From: Clostridia bacterium
GTDB lineage: Bacteria; Bacillota; Clostridia; UMGS1810
Length of the DNA: 5,470 nt
NCBI GenBank assembly: GCA_017629325.1
Contig: JAGBXL010000045.1
Span: forward strand, 1 to 5,470
Direction: 5' to 3'
Below, in pieces: positions 5,126 to 5,470 of this stretch; the stretch's first letter is position 1, and every line of letters starts with the position of its first letter. Made by a program: the position numbers and the translations under genes. The notes below the pieces were generated by a model that worked only from the letters and a program-made list of their open reading frames with translations, was not told where the DNA came from and did no database searches.

Positions 5126-5470
5126 ATTAAACAGGAATCATTAAACCAGGCTAAAAACGCATATAAAATTGAAAGTGAATGCATTGAAAAAATGCTTGAA
5201 TACTTTGACGAAGAAGCTTTTTCAAAGGCTGTTGAACTCTTGGCAAATGCCCAGAGGATTGGAACAACCGGCTGCGGACACTCTGGCATTATATGCTCTC
5301 ATTTTTCACACCTTCTTTGCTGCATTGAACGTCCTTCAAGATTTATTTCACCTGCTGAAGCTGTTCACGGTGCAACAGGATTTTTACAGGAAGGCGATGT
5401 TTGTGTATTTGCATCAAGAGGCGGTAAAACAAAAGAGTTGTTACCTATAATTGATATATGCAAAGCAAAG
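5126..5470 (+). CDS. SIS-domain sugar-phosphate isomerase (KpsF/GutQ-like), N-terminal part
   Basis: Sugar isomerase-fold protein of the kind that interconverts aldose and ketose phosphates (arabinose-5-phosphate isomerase KdsD/GutQ, hexulose-6-phosphate isomerase and others). There are 115 codons before the right edge; the full gene should be longer. A helical N-terminus is followed by the SIS core RIGTTGCGHSGI (44-55), then PAEAVHG (76-82), matching the PGEAxHG motif of the KdsD/GutQ group, and ASRGGKTKELLPI (96-108), where KdsD-type enzymes have SNSGES. The Asp normally after that His-Gly is Ala83. It lies 24 bases after the TIM-like gene and shares its promoter. The start is unusual: between the in-frame TGA at 5117 and Met23 (ATG at 5192, no ribosome binding site) there is no ATG, GTG or TTG, and ATT at 5126 sits nine bases after AAGGAA. 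A sequencing error near the start is the main alternative. The exact substrate cannot be told. Confidence 0.85.
   Translation, partial: MKQESLNQAKNAYKIESECIEKMLEYFDEEAFSKAVELLANAQRIGTTGCGHSGIICSHFSHLLCCIERPSRFISPAEAVHGATGFLQEGDVCVFASRGGKTKELLPIIDICKAK

Noticed and set aside
5038..5450. Open frames at 5038-5289 (minus) and 5169-5450 (plus) over the SIS gene.
   Set aside because: Both are out-of-frame shadows; only the frame opening after 5119 gives a recognisable SIS domain.

Overview
The window looks like chromosomal DNA from a low-GC Gram-positive bacterium, most likely an anaerobic member of the Clostridia. The basis is the AT-rich sequence, strong AGGAG-type ribosome binding sites before most genes, consensus sigma-A promoters, and protein sequences closest in style to Firmicutes families. 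This placement is inference from composition and recalled families, not from a search.

Layout: positions 1-1272 (minus strand) hold the N-terminal 424 codons of lepA, encoding the translational GTPase EF-4; the gene runs off the left edge. Its promoter lies at 1303-1331, just beyond a strong intrinsic terminator (1337-1373) that ends the next transcription unit. That unit, also on the minus strand, is read in the order nagA (N-acetylglucosamine-6-phosphate deacetylase family, 3096-4232), a divergent NagB-like sugar-phosphate isomerase/deaminase (2128-3099, overlapping nagA by ATGA), and a fructose-6-phosphate aldolase/transaldolase-family gene (1378-2058). A 10-bp-stem hairpin sits between the last two genes. 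A divergent intergenic region (4233-4399) carries two back-to-back promoters, each a perfect TTGACA-17-TATAAT. The rightward promoter drives a short, archaeal-type triose-phosphate isomerase-like gene (4400-5101), followed 24 bp later by a SIS-domain sugar-phosphate isomerase gene (from about 5126, cut by the right edge). The SIS gene has no ATG, GTG or TTG in a sensible place and appears to start at ATT.

Together the five metabolic genes look like a divergently transcribed locus for breaking down a phosphorylated amino sugar: deacetylation (NagA-like), deamination/isomerisation (NagB-like), further isomerisation (SIS), aldol cleavage to three-carbon units (FSA-like) and triose or tetrose phosphate isomerisation (TIM-like). 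NagA and NagB both depart from the canonical families in their active-site motifs, so the substrate may not be ordinary GlcNAc-6-phosphate. No transporter, kinase or regulator is visible; they may lie beyond the right edge, downstream of the SIS gene. There is no sign of mobile elements, CRISPR, tRNA or rRNA, and no gene-free stretch exceeds 300 bases.
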